64,000 nt of DNA from Mucilaginibacter paludis DSM 18603. GTDB taxonomy: Bacteria > Bacteroidota > Bacteroidia > Sphingobacteriales > Sphingobacteriaceae. The notes below the pieces were generated by a model, which was not told the origin of the DNA, did not search any database, and worked only from the letters and a program-made list of their open reading frames with translations. The stretch is from assembly GCF_000166195.2 (NCBI RefSeq), contig NZ_CM001403.1, positions 310,001 to 374,000 on the forward strand, given 5' to 3'. Below are positions 1-8,769 of this stretch, piece after piece. The position numbers and the translations under genes are program-made. Positions within the stretch are counted from its first letter, which is position 1. Every line of letters starts with the position of its first letter.

Positions 1-155
1 AATTATAATTGGTTAAACCGGCAAACTTCGGTTTTGATAACTTTTTAAATTTGCCAAACCTACCGCGGAGCCATAGGATGGATAACAAATGGTTTAACTT
101 ATGGTGCAATAATTAATAACGCCTTCCCTGTCAATAACTCAATACTCAATACCCC

Positions 156-245
156 CAATAACTAATAAATCAATACACCTGATAACCAATAACTCAATAC
201 ACCCAATAACTGCTAAATCAATACACCTAATAACCAATAACTTTC
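156..245. repeat. 48-bp tandem direct repeat, two imperfect units
   Basis: Two near-identical 48-bp units follow each other (156-203 and 204-245). They are built from shorter CAATAACT/CAATACAC words, and further scattered copies of those words lie upstream from about 131. The stretch is AT-rich and directly precedes the long helicase gene. Similar TTATTGG/CAATAACT runs occur at 8105-8145 and 10670-10850, so this is a genome-typical low-complexity spacer rather than a specific operator. The remainder of bases 1-290 shows no gene. Confidence 0.7.
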
Positions 246-290
246 CAAGCACTTTAACAACAAAAAAATATTCCTAATTTAAGGTCGATT

Positions 291-3200
291 ATGAATAGTG
301 TAAACGTACCTGTAATAGCCGTAGATTTTGTTTTAGCGCCTGTGATTAATTTTGCCATGCAGCAAAACCATGTTCCTGTTGTTAGAGAGTTAGTTATCAG
401 GAATATAAGCCAGGCTGATTTAAATAACCTAAGCATACAAATCACATCCGAACCGGGCTTTGCCCTTAGCTGGGTGCAGCCAGTTGATATCTTGAGGGTC
501 GGTGATGCCTGGGCGTTTGAGAGTGTGCGGATTGATGTTTCGCCGAAATTTTTGGCCGAACTAACCGAGCGCCTAACAGGCAGGTTTACCTTAACGGTAC
601 TTGCTGCCGGCCAAACCCTGTTTGAAAACCGTTACGATGTTGACCTGCTGGCTTACGACCAGTGGAACGGCGTTGGCTTGCTGCCCGAAATGCTTGCGGC
701 GTTTATAACGCCGAATCACCCCGAAATTCCGCAGATTATCCGCAATGCGGCGGCTATACTGGCTAAGTGGACAGGCAGCCCATCATTTGACGAATACCAG
801 AGCCGCAACCCCGACCGGGTGCGTAAGCAGATGGCCGCCATTTACGAGGCTATTGCCGATATGGAACTGATTTATGTTTCGGTACCGGCCAGCTTTGAAG
901 AGAGCGGGCAGCGGGTGCGCCTGAGCGATGCCATATTATCGCAAAGGCTGGCCAATTGCCTCGACCTATCGCTGCTATACGCCGCCTGTTTAGAGGCGGT
1001 GGGCATCCATCCGCTGGTGATGATTGTAAAAGGCCATGCCTTTGCGGGGGCCTGGCTGATTGATGAATCGTTTGCGGACCCGGTTAACGACGACCCATCG
1101 CTGATTAGCAAACGCACCGCCCAGGGCATTAACGATATTGCTATTTTAGAGTGTACCTGCATGAATGCCGGCAAGCGTGTGCCCTTTGACGAGGCCGTGC
1201 GCCTGGCCGAAAGCAAAATGCTGAACACGGATAACTTCCACCTGTTTATGGATGTTAAAAGGGCGCGCTTTGGCGGCATAAGGCCCCTGCCGCTGCGCAT
1301 AGCCACCCCTACCGGCTGGGAAATTAAGGCCGACGATTTTAAAACCAACCAAACTAATTTTTTACCCGAAGATATTGTAGTGGGCCAAAAGCTGGTGAGT
1401 GTTAACCACATTGACCTATCAAAACAGCGCCTGTGGGAACGCAAACTGCTTGATTTAACGTTGCGCAATAATTTGCTTAACACGCGCCTAACCAAAAGCG
1501 CCATCCAGTTTTTAACCGTGAGTTTGGCTAAACTGGAAGATGCCCTGGCGGATGGAAAGGAGTTTCAGGTGCTGGGTAAACCTGCCGACTGGGACAATAC
1601 GCTGCGCGATGTGGGTATTTACCAGGCCATACACGCTACCGACCCGGTGGCCGAGCTGGTACGCCACGAACTGACGCACCAGCGCCTGCGCACTTATTTG
1701 AACGAGGCTGATTTAAATTACAGCCTGACGGCGCTGTACCGGGCATCGCGCCTGTCGATGGAAGAGAATGGCGCCAATACCTTATACATTGGCCTGGGCC
1801 TGCTTAAATGGTACGAAACCGAGGCCAGCGAGCGGCCCCGCTTTGCGCCTATTTTATTAATGCCGGTTGAGATTGTACGCAAAACGGCCAAGAGCGGCTA
1901 CATTATACGCAACCGCGAGGAAGAAACGATGGTGAACATTACCCTGCTTGAAATGCTGCGGCAGGATTTTGGTATTACCATTGGCGGGCTGGATGTATTG
2001 CCGAAGGACGAAAGCGGGGTGGATGTAAGAACGATTTTCAACATCATCCGCCAAAGCATCATGACCAAGGCCCGCTGGGATGTGGAGGAGCAGGCTATAT
2101 TAGGCACCTTCTCGTTCAGTAAGTTTATCCTCTGGAACGATATCCACAACAATGCCGGCGAACTGGCTAAAAACGATGTGGTGGCCAGCCTGATTTCGGG
2201 CAGGCTGGAACAATCGCTTGTGGATGACCTGTCGGGCGGCAGCATCTCTGATGCTGATTTACACCCCGAAAGCATTGCCCTGCCCATTAGTACCGATTCA
2301 TCTCAATTACAGGCCATAGTAAGCTCGGGGCAGGGCAAAAGCTTTGTGCTGCACGGGCCGCCGGGTACCGGCAAATCGCAAACGATTACCAATATTATTG
2401 CCAACGCGCTGTACGCGGGCAAAAGAGTACTATTTGTGGCCTCAAAAAAAGCCGCCCTCGAGGTGGTGGAGAGCCGCCTGCAGGCCATCGGCATAGGCAA
2501 TTTTTGTTTGGAGCTGCACTCCAACAAGTCGAAAAAATCTGAAGTGCTGGAGCAATTGAAAAGGGCCACCATGGCCGTAAAAAAGCCTGCTCCCGAATAT
2601 TTCACCTCTACGGCCGACCGGTTGTTCGGCGTACGGTCTGACCTGAATACCTACGTGGAGGCCCTGCACCAAAAACACCCGATAGGCTATTCGTTATTCG
2701 ATCTGTTTTCGGGCTATGTGCGGTTGTCGGGTACGCCCGGTGGCGAAGTTTATTTCCAGGCCAGTTTAATTGAAAAGCTGAACGAGGATAAACTGCATAC
2801 CTGGGACGACATTACCGGGCAATTGCAAAGCATTGTGATGGCGGTAAGCGCCCCGGCTACCCACCCGCTGCGCGCCATGCGGCCCGAAACTTATACGCCC
2901 CAGCTTAAAACAGAAGCCAAACAGCTTATTGAGCAGTTTAAAGCCGTGCTGCTGCAGTTTGGCACTGCCGTAAACCGGGTTAGCGCCCTGCTACAACTGG
3001 ACGGTGCTATACAGAGCGAAGAGCAGGTGCTTTTACTGGCCGAGATAGCCCGCTTACTGCAAAGCCTACCGGATTCTCCCCCATCGTTTATACAGGCCGA
3101 ATCGATAGAACAAACGCTGGCGCAGGTGATTGGCCTTGCCGCCCACGGCCAGCAGCGCGATGTATTAAGGCAACAGTTGTTGCAACAATTTACCCGCGAT

Positions 3201-6155
3201 ATTTTAACTTACCCCGCCGCGCGAACGCTGACGGAGTGGAACATGGCATCCGAAAAATGGTTTTTGCCCCGCTGGCTCCAACATCGCGCGATAGCGAAAA
3301 CCCTTAAACAACTTGCCACCACCGGCACTGTGGAAGATGAGCACATACCGGCGATACTGCAAAACATTATAGCCTGCCAGGCCGAACAGCAGTTGATTGA
3401 CGAGGCCACGTTTTTGCCCGGCCTGCTTGGCTTTTTATGGCAAAGCGGCAATTGCGACTGGCAAAATCTGATACAGGTGAGCAACACTTACATCCAGCTT
3501 AACCGGCTGGTAGCTAAAGCACTGGGGCTGCCCTTACTGAAGGATTGGCGCAGTAAATTTGCCGGCCTGATTGCCGAGGGCAGCCAGGCATACTTATCGG
3601 CCCACGACAGTGAGCTGAAGCAGTTTTTGGCGCTTTTTAACCAGCTGAAACAGTGCGAAGCCGGTTTACTGCGCCTGCTGATGATTGACTACTCCGTTAC
3701 CGATAACCTGCCTGGTAACTGGATTAACAACTTAGTAACCCAATGCGATGAATGGCTGCAAGGCCTGGACTTACTGAAGGATTGGTACCACTACCACCAG
3801 ATTAAAACTGCCGCCCTTGAAGCCGGCCTGGCCCCGCTGATTACCGCTTATGAAACGGGCGAAATTAAAAACACCAACTTGCTGACTGCTTATAAAAAGG
3901 GCCTCTATAAATCGGCAGCCGAGCATATTATTGCCCTGAGCCCGCAGCTGGCCACCTTTAACAGCGAGCTTTTTGAGGGAAAAATTAAACGCTTCCGCGA
4001 GCTGAGCCTGAGCTTTGAGCAGCAAACCCGCGATGAGCTGTATGCCCGGCTGGCGGCTAAAATACCATCCTTTAGTCAGGAGGCATCGCAAAGCTCAGAG
4101 ATGGGGCTGTTGCAGCGCACCATCCGCAATAATGGCCGCGCCATGCCCATCCGCAAGTTGTTTGATAGCATTCCCAATTTGCTGCCCCGCTTAACGCCCT
4201 GTATGCTGATGAGCCCCATATCGGTAGCGCAGTATTTTGATGCCAGCTCGCCTAAGTTTGATTTGGTAGTGTTTGACGAGGCATCGCAAATGCCTACCTG
4301 CGAGGCCGTGGGCGCCATTGCCCGAGGCAATAGCGTAATTGTGGTAGGCGACCCTAAGCAGATGCCGCCAACCAGCTTTTTTTCGGCGAATAATATTGAT
4401 GAGGATAATATTGAGAAGGAAGACCTGGAAAGCATTCTGGACGATTGCCTCGCCCTCTCGATGCCGTCGCACCATTTGCTGTGGCACTACCGCAGCAAGC
4501 ACGAAAGCCTGATTGCTTTTAGCAATGCCAAGTATTACGATAACAACCTGCTTACCTTCCCCTCTACAGACGATATCTCGTCGAAGGTGCAATACGTACA
4601 CGTGAAGGGATTTTATGATAAGGGCAAAAGCCGCCAAAACCGTTTTGAAGCCAAGGCCATTGTTGATGAGATTGTTTTACGCCTTTCGGACCCGTTGCTG
4701 GCCCGAAAGAGCATTGGCGTGGTTACCTTTAGCTCGGTACAGCAAACGCTGGTAGAGGATTTGCTAACGGAGGTTTTCCAGTTACGGCCCGACCTGGAAA
4801 AGATTGCTATGGATGGCGAGGAGCCCATTTTTATTAAAAACCTGGAAAATGTACAGGGTGATGAGCGCGATGTGATTTTATTTTCGATAGGATACGGCCC
4901 CGACGAAAACGGCCGCGTGAGCCTAAACTTTGGCCCCATTAACCGCGATGGCGGCTGGCGGCGCTTAAACGTAGCTGTAACACGCGCGCGTTACGAGATG
5001 AAGGTGTTTGCCACTTTAACCTCGGACCAGATTGACCTGAACCGAACCAGCTCGGAAGGTGTAGCCGGTTTAAAGGCTTTTTTGGCTTACGCCGAAAAGG
5101 GAAAACAGGCACTGCCCCTCCGCGCCCTTAACGGCAGCAACCAGGGCCAGGGATTTGAGGAGCTATTAGCTGCCGAGATACGCCAGCATGGCTACGAGGT
5201 GCATACGCATATTGGCTGCTCGGCTTATAAAATTGACCTGGGTATTGTTAACCCGCAAAACCCGGCGCAGTATTTACTGGCCCTGCTGGGCGATGGCGAA
5301 ACATATTACAACGCCCGCACATCAAGCGACCGCGAAATTGTGCAGGTTGGGGTACTTAAAACGCTGGGCTGGAACGTGTACAAGGTATGGAGTACCGAGT
5401 GGTGGGAAAACCCAGGCAAGGTAATAGCCGAAATTATGGAGGCCATACACCATGCCGAACAGGGCATAGCACCCGAACCTAAACTTGACCTGAGCGATAC
5501 CCCTCTGCCGCAAGAGGAAGAGGAACTGGAAGTGGAAATTGAGGAGACGATAACGATTGATTTATCGCCGGGCACGGTTCCGGTGAGCCCTTACAGGCAC
5601 TTATATGAGGTGGCCACGGTAGAGTTTGTGGTGACAGCATCGACCGAGGAGTTTTTTTTACAGGGCAACCGCGCCAAAATTAAGGCGCAGATTGCGCAGG
5701 TGCTGCGTGTAGAATCGCCCATCAGCAAAAACCTGCTGGCTAAGCGGGTGCTGGCCGGATGGTCGATCAGCAGGATGGGCGCGCGGGTGAGCAATCATTT
5801 TGAGGTGCTGTTCCACGAACTTGATTTAAAGCAAACCACCGATGGCGCCAAAACCATTTTCTGGAAGCACGATCATCATCCCGATCAATACCACTTTTAC
5901 CGCGTGGCCCATACCGAGGCCCAAAAGCGCGAAGCCGACGACCTGCCCCTGCACGAGGTAGCCAACGGCATTAAAGATATTCTGCGCAACCAGATCAGCC
6001 TCAGCAAAACCGACCTGGTGAAAGAAGCTTCCAAATTATTTGGCTACGCCCGTATAGGCAGTAACGTGGAGAACGCCATGCTACAAGCTATTGATAAAAC
6101 AATTAAAAATGGCGTTGGCAGGCTGGAGAATGAGCGTGTGGTTTATGAGGGGTAG
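291..6155 (+). CDS. DUF4011 / SF1 helicase / Vsr-like nuclease / DUF3320 protein (Hhe-like candidate defence gene)
   Basis: This 1954-residue protein has the order expected of the DUF4011-helicase-Vsr-DUF3320 family. Residues about 200-300 look transglutaminase-like (Cys223 in NCLDLS, His249 in KGHAFAG). DUF4011 follows from about 385 (LWERKLLDLTLRNNLL). The SF1 helicase core has Walker A GPPGTGKS at 689-696, Walker B DEAS at 1329-1332, the GDPKQMPP motif near 1351 and motif VI NVAVTRAR at 1560-1567. The C-terminal third has a Vsr/MTES_1575-type nuclease fold (FEELL at 1622, candidate acidic residues Asp1649 and Glu1670, STEWW near 1700), then DUF3320 (about 1780-1860). Proteins of this build are catalogued as a single-gene antiphage system (Hhe), as I recall; an antiviral role here is inference. 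No partner gene is fused or overlapping. The ATG at 291 is the only sensible start. Confidence 0.9.
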   Translation: MNSVNVPVIAVDFVLAPVINFAMQQNHVPVVRELVIRNISQADLNNLSIQITSEPGFALSWVQPVDILRVGDAWAFESVRIDVSPKFLAELTERLTGRFTLTVLAAGQTLFENRYDVDLLAYDQWNGVGLLPEMLAAFITPNHPEIPQIIRNAAAILAKWTGSPSFDEYQSRNPDRVRKQMAAIYEAIADMELIYVSVPASFEESGQRVRLSDAILSQRLANCLDLSLLYAACLEAVGIHPLVMIVKGHAFAGAWLIDESFADPVNDDPSLISKRTAQGINDIAILECTCMNAGKRVPFDEAVRLAESKMLNTDNFHLFMDVKRARFGGIRPLPLRIATPTGWEIKADDFKTNQTNFLPEDIVVGQKLVSVNHIDLSKQRLWERKLLDLTLRNNLLNTRLTKSAIQFLTVSLAKLEDALADGKEFQVLGKPADWDNTLRDVGIYQAIHATDPVAELVRHELTHQRLRTYLNEADLNYSLTALYRASRLSMEENGANTLYIGLGLLKWYETEASERPRFAPILLMPVEIVRKTAKSGYIIRNREEETMVNITLLEMLRQDFGITIGGLDVLPKDESGVDVRTIFNIIRQSIMTKARWDVEEQAILGTFSFSKFILWNDIHNNAGELAKNDVVASLISGRLEQSLVDDLSGGSISDADLHPESIALPISTDSSQLQAIVSSGQGKSFVLHGPPGTGKSQTITNIIANALYAGKRVLFVASKKAALEVVESRLQAIGIGNFCLELHSNKSKKSEVLEQLKRATMAVKKPAPEYFTSTADRLFGVRSDLNTYVEALHQKHPIGYSLFDLFSGYVRLSGTPGGEVYFQASLIEKLNEDKLHTWDDITGQLQSIVMAVSAPATHPLRAMRPETYTPQLKTEAKQLIEQFKAVLLQFGTAVNRVSALLQLDGAIQSEEQVLLLAEIARLLQSLPDSPPSFIQAESIEQTLAQVIGLAAHGQQRDVLRQQLLQQFTRDILTYPAARTLTEWNMASEKWFLPRWLQHRAIAKTLKQLATTGTVEDEHIPAILQNIIACQAEQQLIDEATFLPGLLGFLWQSGNCDWQNLIQVSNTYIQLNRLVAKALGLPLLKDWRSKFAGLIAEGSQAYLSAHDSELKQFLALFNQLKQCEAGLLRLLMIDYSVTDNLPGNWINNLVTQCDEWLQGLDLLKDWYHYHQIKTAALEAGLAPLITAYETGEIKNTNLLTAYKKGLYKSAAEHIIALSPQLATFNSELFEGKIKRFRELSLSFEQQTRDELYARLAAKIPSFSQEASQSSEMGLLQRTIRNNGRAMPIRKLFDSIPNLLPRLTPCMLMSPISVAQYFDASSPKFDLVVFDEASQMPTCEAVGAIARGNSVIVVGDPKQMPPTSFFSANNIDEDNIEKEDLESILDDCLALSMPSHHLLWHYRSKHESLIAFSNAKYYDNNLLTFPSTDDISSKVQYVHVKGFYDKGKSRQNRFEAKAIVDEIVLRLSDPLLARKSIGVVTFSSVQQTLVEDLLTEVFQLRPDLEKIAMDGEEPIFIKNLENVQGDERDVILFSIGYGPDENGRVSLNFGPINRDGGWRRLNVAVTRARYEMKVFATLTSDQIDLNRTSSEGVAGLKAFLAYAEKGKQALPLRALNGSNQGQGFEELLAAEIRQHGYEVHTHIGCSAYKIDLGIVNPQNPAQYLLALLGDGETYYNARTSSDREIVQVGVLKTLGWNVYKVWSTEWWENPGKVIAEIMEAIHHAEQGIAPEPKLDLSDTPLPQEEEELEVEIEETITIDLSPGTVPVSPYRHLYEVATVEFVVTASTEEFFLQGNRAKIKAQIAQVLRVESPISKNLLAKRVLAGWSISRMGARVSNHFEVLFHELDLKQTTDGAKTIFWKHDHHPDQYHFYRVAHTEAQKREADDLPLHEVANGIKDILRNQISLSKTDLVKEASKLFGYARIGSNVENAMLQAIDKTIKNGVGRLENERVVYEG

Positions 6156-6403
6156 TTATTGGTACCGCGGTATGCTTGGGTGATGCCTGGCTTACCAAAA
6201 AACTTGTTACAGGTAGCAAAACCGGCAAAGCAATTGCCACGCTTACTGATAAAGCTGCTATGCCTGTGTAAAGATTGCTTCATCCGTAATGGCGCGTGGT
6301 GGATGAATACATTTAATTGTATAATTGCAAACTGTCAAATTTTTAAGGGGAGGTGCCCATTAACAAACAATTGATACTAACCCGACAACTATTAAAGCCA
6401 CTC

Positions 6404-7318
6404 ATGATAACAGTAGAAAAAATAGCAGAATTATCCGGCCATGCCAATCCTGTATTTACGCTGGAACTCTCGCAAAAACCGGGGATATTATTTACCGGAG
6501 GGAACGATAAAGGCCTGGTTGAATGGAGCCTGAAAGATAATTTGTTTATCAAAGTGATGTTTGCGGTTCCGGCTTCTGTTTACGCCATCCATTGCCCGGC
6601 CGGGTATCCGCTTATGTTTGCCGGTTTGCGCAACGGCACGGTGATGATTTTCGATTTCATCAAGCAACAACTGTTGCCACCGCTTCAACATCATAACAAG
6701 CCCATTTTCGACCTCAAATCGCTTAGCGGCAAAAAAGAATTGCTGGTGGCCTCAGAGGATGGCACCGTTTCGATATGGAGCCTCGAGTCGTTACAATTGC
6801 TGCATACCATCCAGGTATCCGGGGATACCGTTCGTTCGATAGCCATTTCGCCGGATGAAAAACGGGTAGCTTTTGGTTGCCGCGACAATATGATCCGCAT
6901 CTACGACCTGGAAGATTACACCTTGCTACACGTAATTGATGGGCATACCATGGCGGTATTTGCCCTGCAATATTCGCCAGACGGGGCTTACCTTGTTTCG
7001 GGCTCACGCGATGCTCAAATTAAAATATGGGATACCGTTAGCTATACCTTAATCAAAAACATCCCGGCACATCTGTTTGCCGTTAACAACATCGCCTTCC
7101 ACCCTACTGCGCCATACTTTGCATCGGCCAGCATGGATAAAAGTATTAAAATTTGGGGCGCCGATGATTTTAAGCTTTACAAAATCATCAGCCGCGAAAA
7201 GGGATATCCCGCCCACCCGCTATCTATCAATAAACTGGCCTGGTTTGATAATGGCAGTAAACTGGCATCAGTAAGTGATGATAAAAAGATAATGATCTGG
7301 AGCGTTCAATTTGAATAA
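6404..7318 (+). CDS. WD40 repeat (beta-propeller) protein
   Basis: A 304-residue protein made almost wholly of WD40 repeats. Blades are marked by D-x-x-I-K-I-W or similar endings (DGTVSIWSL, DNMIRIYDL, DAQIKIWDT, DKSIKIWGA, DKKIMIWSV) and by GH dipeptides (SGHAN, DGHTM). About seven repeats can be counted, enough for one closed propeller. No signal peptide or enzyme domain is present, so a cytoplasmic scaffold for protein interaction is likely. The frame stays open to a GTG at 6353, but the purine-rich AAGGGGAGG sits directly on that codon with no spacing. The ATG at 6404, which gives a protein starting MITVEKIAELSGH, is the better start. It lies 249 nt after the helicase gene; no functional link is shown. 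Confidence 0.85.
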   Translation: MITVEKIAELSGHANPVFTLELSQKPGILFTGGNDKGLVEWSLKDNLFIKVMFAVPASVYAIHCPAGYPLMFAGLRNGTVMIFDFIKQQLLPPLQHHNKPIFDLKSLSGKKELLVASEDGTVSIWSLESLQLLHTIQVSGDTVRSIAISPDEKRVAFGCRDNMIRIYDLEDYTLLHVIDGHTMAVFALQYSPDGAYLVSGSRDAQIKIWDTVSYTLIKNIPAHLFAVNNIAFHPTAPYFASASMDKSIKIWGADDFKLYKIISREKGYPAHPLSINKLAWFDNGSKLASVSDDKKIMIWSVQFE

Positions 7319-7612
7319 ACATGAGCAAATGTGCGAATGAGGAAATGTGCAAACTTTAATGTGCGAATGAGGAAATGTGCAAGTGTGCAGATTTAATGCG
7401 AATGTCTGGGCATTTCCTCATTTATGCATTTCCCTCATTTGCACATTCGCATATTTCTCTCATTTGCAGATTCGCATATTTCCTCATTCGCACATTTTCC
7501 TCATTCCCACATTCGCACATTTGCACATTCCCACATTTGCACATTTCCTCATCCTCACATTTGCACATAAAAAAAACGCATATTTGTATATAAATACATT
7601 TGCACATTTTAT
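7319..7612. repeat. Low-complexity inverted repeat array of GCACATTT/AAATGTGC words
   Basis: About 290 bp made almost only of degenerate copies of CATTTGCACATTCGCA and CATTTCCTCATT. The left part (7321-7400) carries them on one strand (ATGTGCGAATGAGGAAATGTG), and the right part (7410-7610) carries the reverse complement many times, so the two halves can pair into a large imperfect hairpin. The short ORFs across it encode repetitive peptides and are artefacts. The array separates the WD40 and DUF4442 genes. It has no constant-length spacers and is not a CRISPR array. Confidence 0.8.
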
Positions 7613-7615
7613 GAA

Positions 7616-8101
7616 ATGGTAGTATCCGAAAACACACTTAAATGGGCCATGCGTTTATATCCGCCCTTGTTTTTTCAGCGCATCTGGGTACAAAAATTCG
7701 GGAAGGGTTTTACATCCGTTGATGTAAAGATCAATAAAAGCGTTTTCAACAAAAACTATAACGATTCGATTTTTGGCGGAACCATTTTTGCCGGGGCCGA
7801 TCCGTTTTACGCTTTACTGTTCGACCAGATTTTGCAGCGCCGGGGTTTTAAGGTACGCGTGTGGCTTAAATCGGCACAGATACAATATTTAAAACCGGGC
7901 CGTACCAATCTGTATTTCAAAATTAAGATCACAGAAGAAGAAATTGCCGAAGCCGAAGAAATTTTAAATACCACGGGTAAATTTGTAAAAGCATTCCCCA
8001 TCGAGATGTATAACAAAGATGGCGAACTCTGTGTTTCTGTAATGAATGAAGTTTACATCCGGAACCTGCACATCGGCGAAAACAGAACGATAGCGTATTG
8101 A
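7616..8101 (+). CDS. DUF4442 hotdog-fold protein (thioesterase-like)
   Basis: A 161-residue protein resembling the DUF4442 family of hotdog-fold proteins related to PaaI/YiiD-type acyl-CoA thioesterases. Supporting features are the RLYPPLFFQRIWVQKF start, the FGGTIFAGADPFYALLF segment at the usual place of the hotdog helix, and alternating strands thereafter. No transmembrane segment or signal peptide is present. The ATG at 7616 is used; an ATG five bases earlier runs into a stop after three codons. The substrate cannot be told from the sequence. The gene is flanked by repeats on both sides and stands alone. Confidence 0.7.
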   Translation: MVVSENTLKWAMRLYPPLFFQRIWVQKFGKGFTSVDVKINKSVFNKNYNDSIFGGTIFAGADPFYALLFDQILQRRGFKVRVWLKSAQIQYLKPGRTNLYFKIKITEEEIAEAEEILNTTGKFVKAFPIEMYNKDGELCVSVMNEVYIRNLHIGENRTIAY

Positions 8102-8137
8102 TTTATTAGTTATTGAGTTAATGGGTTATTGGCTATT

Positions 8138-8250
8138 TGCCTTTATTGAGAATAGTAAGATAGTTTGAGTTGTTGGTTCTTCGCCTTAACTTTACAGGGA
8201 ATAGTAATCGACAAACCCTTGCAAACCCAATAATCAGCATGAATAATGAT
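8138..8250. repeat. ~110-bp direct repeat, copy 1 (partner at 10703-10809)
   Basis: The sequence from TTGCCTTTATTGAGAATAG through GAATAATGA is repeated at 10703-10809 with a few substitutions and one ~14-bp deletion. The two copies bracket the segment holding the IS110-family element and two other dispersed repeats. This copy follows the DUF4442 gene directly. Confidence 0.75.
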
Positions 8251-8252
8251 CA

Positions 8253-8658
8253 CCGTCATTACAAGTAATAGACCCGGCCAACCGGCAAAAAATAGGGATG
8301 ACGCTTGAACCTTATAGAGTACCAAGCGCAGATAGGAAAAGTGCGCAAAGGCCCCGACTGCACGCCGGGCCGGGAGCTGGCCTGCGGGTGGAAGGATCGG
8401 GCAGTCTTGACGTTATTCACCTGTTGTTTGTTTTTTTTAAGGTGTTCATGAGCTCCCTACGGTCGGTATTGGTTACTTTTGTGTCAAGACAAATTGCGGT
8501 AGCAATCATTCACACCAAAAAACAAACAATAGTGAATAACGTAACAGCCCTTCCCGCGGCGACTGAGCGGGCCGATGTTCTAAGTTAAGAATACTGATTA
8601 TCGAAGCAAAATAAGCGATTGACAATCAGCGCACCCGATATGCTGCATACTTATCGCG
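8253..8658. repeat. Dispersed intergenic repeat, copy A
   Basis: Begins with CGTCATTACAAGTAATAGAC, passes through GACCCGGCCAACCGG, a GC-rich core (CACGCCGGGCCGGGAGCTGG, GATCGGGCAGTCTTGA) and CCTTCCCGCGGCGACTGAGC, and ends near GCATACTTATCGC. Homologous copies lie at about 10368-10650 (B), 11963-12215 (C) and, 3' part only, 14449-14560 (D). Copy A contains an extra block bounded by 31-35-bp inverted repeats (8411-8445 and 8512-8542) that copy B lacks. The small ORF across 8298-8588 is a by-product of this repeat. Confidence 0.8.
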
Positions 8659-8769
8659 CGCAAAAGGTCGTATGTATGAAATGGTTCGATAGATGATGTA
8701 AAAGAGTTCTTGAAAAAAAGGTTGTAGCTTAATAGTGAACCATTAACAAACACTTTAAACCAAGAACTC

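Noticed and set aside
872..1504. Long minus-strand frame inside the helicase gene
   Set aside because: Antisense shadow of a clear coding sequence; no protein features and no start context.
6159..6374. 71-codon frame between the helicase and WD40 genes
   Set aside because: GTG/TTG-type start, no recognisable features, overlaps the WD40 upstream region; the spacer is better called non-coding.
7375..7637. Overlapping frames encoding repetitive His/Ser/Phe peptides; possible CRISPR
   Set aside because: They are translations of a low-complexity repeat. Repeat units vary in length and there are no unique spacers, so it is not CRISPR.
8298..8588. 96-codon frame
   Set aside because: Lies wholly in dispersed repeat A; the other copies do not keep it open.
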